Part shown: in pieces, positions 6,419-8,399 of the stretch | Layout: the number at the start of each line of letters is the position of its first letter | How positions within the stretch are numbered: position 1 is the first letter of the stretch | Assembly: GCA_020846375.1 (NCBI GenBank) | Contig: JADLDZ010000083.1 | Coordinates: 1 to 8,399 of the forward strand | Source: Nitrospirales bacterium | GTDB lineage: Bacteria; Nitrospirota; Thermodesulfovibrionia; Thermodesulfovibrionales; Dissulfurispiraceae | DNA length: 8,399 bases | Direction of reading: 5' to 3' | The notes under the pieces: model-generated | The model's database searches: none | What the model saw: the letters and a program-made list of their open reading frames with translations, nothing else | What the model was told of the DNA's origin: nothing | Program-made: the position numbers and the translations under genes

Positions 6419-6448
6419 ATAATACCGTACAGGGGAAGGCGGATGCAA
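6419..6448 (-). promoter_or_regulatory. Sigma70-like promoter of gltX
   Basis: The minus strand has TTGCAT (6443-6448, 3 of 6) and TATTAT (6419-6424, 5 of 6) with an 18-base spacer. The predicted start is near 6412, with a leader of about 68 bases. It is divergent from the candidate plus-strand promoter at 6480-6508, so the two share a 214-base control region between gltX and the TPR-barrel gene. Confidence 0.45.
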
Positions 6449-6479
6449 GAATCGCCTGGATATCCCGGTACCGATTGCA

Positions 6480-6508
6480 TTGAAGAAAAAAGAGGACTGT
6501 GCTAATCT
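6480..6508 (+). promoter_or_regulatory. Promoter-like site for the TPR-barrel gene
   Basis: TTGAAG (6480-6485, 4 of 6) and TAATCT (6503-6508, 3 of 6) are separated by 17 bases. TGC directly before the -10 forms an extended -10. The start would be near 6515, giving a leader of about 44 bases. The -10 is weak, so this is tentative. Confidence 0.4.
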
Positions 6509-6558
6509 ATCGCTCAGAAATAAGGGCTTGGCGATGCACGGATAAAGGGAGGGAACGT

Positions 6559-8082
6559 ATGAGAAAAGTCGGGGTCCTGCTCCTTGCATTTCTTCTGTTC
6601 GGGGCGCCCCTGCGCGCCGCGGACAACTTTCTCGGAAAGGGGATAGAGGAATTCAAGGCGGAAAACTACGAAGAGGCGGTCGATTCCCTCAAAAAGGCGC
6701 GGGAGCAGAATCCGCGCTCCTCAATCGCCGCCTTCTACCTGGGCCTCGTGTACAAGCAGATGGGACAGTACCGCGATGCCGCGCAGCATTTCAGGGATGC
6801 GGTCACCCTCATCCCTCCCACCACGGATGCCTATGTCGAGCTGATCGAGATGCTGTATAACCTGGACGAGCTGAAGGAGGCGAAGGAGTGGATCGCCCGG
6901 GCGGAATCCGAAAAGGTCAAGCCGTCCTACGTGGCCTTTCTGAAGGGGCTTGTCCTCACGAAGGAGGGGAAGGGTAAGGATGCCATCACCGCCTTCGGCC
7001 GGGCGAAGGAGCTGGACTCCTCCATCGCCCAGGCCGCGGACTTCCAGATCGCCCTGCTGTATGCGAAGGAAAGGAGACTGCAGGAGGCACGGGAGAGCCT
7101 GAAGAACGTCCTTGCCATCGATCCGAATTCCGAGCTCGCCGCCTTTGCACGGGAGTACGAGAACGTCCTGACGAAGACCCTCCAGGCGTACCGGGCCTGG
7201 CGCTTCACGGTCGGCACGGGATACCAGTATGACACCAACGTGATCTCCAAGCCTTCCGCAGATATCGGCATCCCCACCGTCGATGCCGCGACCGGCGAGA
7301 GGGATGGCAGCATCTTCGGCAGCTTCCGCATCGATTATATCCCCCTGATGAGCGCCCCCTTCTCCCTGAATGCGCAGTATGCCCTCTACACCAACAATTA
7401 CCTCCACAGTCCCGCGTATAAGAATGATACCCTTGTCCAGTCGCTGTCGGTGACGCCCGCCTATACCTTTTCGAGGGGCGTGCTCTCCCTCCCGATAGCC
7501 TACTCGCATGTCTGGCTGAATGAGCGCGAATACATGAACACCGCGCTGGTGCGGCCCAGCCTCAACCTGATCCTCCTCCCCGGACACATAGGGCAGTTCT
7601 CCGCAGGGTACGGCAAGCGGGAGATGTTGCGGCCCGGTGACCCGGACGAGGACCGGGATGGGGAGATCTACAGCCTTTCGGCAGGATATCTCTACCCCTT
7701 TGCCGGGGGAAACGGGGTGTTCAATCTGCGCTATGAGTACACAAAGGAAGACACACAGGGAAGGAACTGGGACAATTCAGGCGATCGGGTGAGCGCCAGC
7801 CTGCTGGTGCCGTTGGCCGAAAAGGTGAGCCTGATCCTTTCGGGGGATGCCTTTTGGCAAAGGTACAGGAATGTCCACACCATTTCCGGCGCGCCGGGGT
7901 TCCCCGCCTCTCCAGAGAGGAGGAGGGACGATATCTACAGCGGATCGGCCGGGCTTTCATGGGAGCTTTACAAGGGACTGCGCCTCATCCCCCAGTACTC
8001 CCATACGAGAGCGGATTCGAACTTTCCCATCTACGACTACCGGCGGGATATCTATTCCCTCGGCGTAGAGTACACTTTCTGA
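6559..8082 (+). CDS. TPR-repeat outer-membrane beta-barrel protein (DUF560/Slam-like layout)
   Basis: A 507-residue exported protein of unknown specific function. Residues 1-20 form a signal peptide (MRK, a hydrophobic core, then APLRA before ADNF). About five TPR units follow at residues 23-54, 57-88, 90-121, 124-155 and 158-190, probably periplasmic. From about 214 to 507 the sequence is alternating amphipathic strands. I count about 14, starting at FTVGTGYQYDTNV and ending in IYSLGVEYTF with the terminal Phe typical of Bam-inserted barrels. TPR plus a 14-strand barrel, with the GYxYDTNV entry motif, resembles DUF560 proteins, which include the Neisseria Slam surface-lipoprotein translocator. 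That assignment is by layout, not by search. An Asp-rich DPDEDRDGE loop lies at 361-369. The ATG at 6559 has GGGAGG five bases upstream. A FecR-domain gene starts 12 bases after the stop, so the two are likely co-transcribed. Confidence 0.85.
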   Translation: MRKVGVLLLAFLLFGAPLRAADNFLGKGIEEFKAENYEEAVDSLKKAREQNPRSSIAAFYLGLVYKQMGQYRDAAQHFRDAVTLIPPTTDAYVELIEMLYNLDELKEAKEWIARAESEKVKPSYVAFLKGLVLTKEGKGKDAITAFGRAKELDSSIAQAADFQIALLYAKERRLQEARESLKNVLAIDPNSELAAFAREYENVLTKTLQAYRAWRFTVGTGYQYDTNVISKPSADIGIPTVDAATGERDGSIFGSFRIDYIPLMSAPFSLNAQYALYTNNYLHSPAYKNDTLVQSLSVTPAYTFSRGVLSLPIAYSHVWLNEREYMNTALVRPSLNLILLPGHIGQFSAGYGKREMLRPGDPDEDRDGEIYSLSAGYLYPFAGGNGVFNLRYEYTKEDTQGRNWDNSGDRVSASLLVPLAEKVSLILSGDAFWQRYRNVHTISGAPGFPASPERRRDDIYSGSAGLSWELYKGLRLIPQYSHTRADSNFPIYDYRRDIYSLGVEYTF

Positions 8083-8094
8083 GGCAAAAGGGCC

Positions 8095-8399
8095 GTGAAA
8101 AGGGCTACGAGAAGGGAATATGCAGTTCCGGGACATGCGTATCTCCTCGCTTTTCTCCTGGTGTCCGCCGTTTGCTGTGCACTGTTGTACCCCGGCGGGG
8201 CCGGTGCAGCGGATGCCGTGGGGGAGATCGTCTCTGTCGAAGGTCAGGCCGACATACTGCGTGGGGGAGCGCTTCCCGCAGCGCCCCTGAAGGCGGGGGA
8301 CAGCGTGTCGGTGGGGGATGTGGTGCGGACGAAGAGCGGAGCGAAGGTGGAGATCGCCTTTGAGGACGGCACCGTGCTCAGGGTGGCCCCCCGGAGCAG
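8095..8399 (+). CDS. Exported FecR-domain protein, 3' end outside the window
   Basis: The first 101 codons of an open frame that runs off the window. The GTG at 8095 is the first start after the in-frame TGA that ends the upstream gene, with GAGG ten bases before it and AAGGG closer. The N terminus is a signal peptide: KRATRRE, a hydrophobic stretch LLAFLLVSAVCCALL, then GAGA before ADA (signal peptidase I site near residue 38). No proper lipobox is seen despite the two Cys. From residue 43 it reads as a FecR domain: GEIVSVEGQADILRGG, then PLKAGDSVSVGDVVRTKSG, then VEIAFEDGTVLRV. FecR domains occur in periplasmic regulators and in many exported proteins of unknown role. Without a TonB receptor or sigma factor nearby, a classical iron-citrate regulator is unlikely. 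Probably one operon with the TPR-barrel gene. What follows the domain is unknown. Confidence 0.85.
   Translation, partial: MKRATRREYAVPGHAYLLAFLLVSAVCCALLYPGGAGAADAVGEIVSVEGQADILRGGALPAAPLKAGDSVSVGDVVRTKSGAKVEIAFEDGTVLRVAPRS

Noticed and set aside
4842..6422. Plus-strand open frame of 526 codons opposite gltX
   Set aside because: It covers gltX almost exactly in antisense and starts inside the palindrome region. No family features are visible, and gltX has all its motifs on the other strand.
6721..7587. Minus-strand open frame of 288 codons inside the TPR-barrel gene
   Set aside because: It is antisense to a gene with a signal peptide, TPRs and barrel strands, and its product has no coherent features.
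8170..8181. Lipobox in the FecR-domain protein (Cys pair in the signal peptide)
   Set aside because: The residues before the two Cys (SAV, AVC) do not fit the lipobox consensus, and a good signal peptidase I site (GAGA before ADA) follows.
7854..8363. Plus-strand open frame across the TPR-barrel/FecR junction
   Set aside because: It is in a different frame from both genes and begins inside the barrel. The FecR motif is read only from the GTG at 8095.

Overview
The window reads as a high-GC Gram-negative bacterial chromosome segment. The C-terminal beta-barrel gene implies an outer membrane. The gene order cmk-ispH-rpsA, together with MTA phosphorylase next to adenine phosphoribosyltransferase, suggests Nitrospirota or Desulfobacterota-like bacteria. 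That placement is inferred from gene order and protein style only; no marker here settles it.

Left to centre (1-6344, all minus strand) is a housekeeping block. Read in the direction of transcription it is gltX (glutamyl-tRNA synthetase), mtnP (5'-methylthioadenosine phosphorylase), apt (adenine phosphoribosyltransferase), cmk (CMP kinase), ispH (HMBPP reductase of the MEP isoprenoid pathway) and rpsA (ribosomal protein S1). It probably forms several transcription units. gltX has its own promoter-like site at 6419-6448. mtnP-apt has one at 4875-4904, bracketed by two related palindromes. cmk has one at 3346-3374. ispH may have a weak one. ispH and rpsA overlap by 23 bases. mtnP and apt form a metabolic pair: MtnP releases adenine from MTA, the by-product of polyamine and related SAM-dependent pathways, and Apt converts that adenine to AMP.

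Right part (6559-8399, plus strand) is divergent from gltX. It holds an exported protein with about five N-terminal TPR units and a C-terminal beta-barrel of about 14 strands ending in Phe, resembling DUF560/Slam-type proteins in layout. Twelve bases downstream begins an exported FecR-domain protein that is cut by the window edge. This pair is the only part that looks like an envelope system of unknown role, and it probably continues beyond the window.

There are no RNA genes, CRISPR arrays, recognisable insertion sequences or phage genes. No gap between genes exceeds 300 bases. The most notable unexplained structure is the pair of near-identical palindromes around the mtnP promoter.
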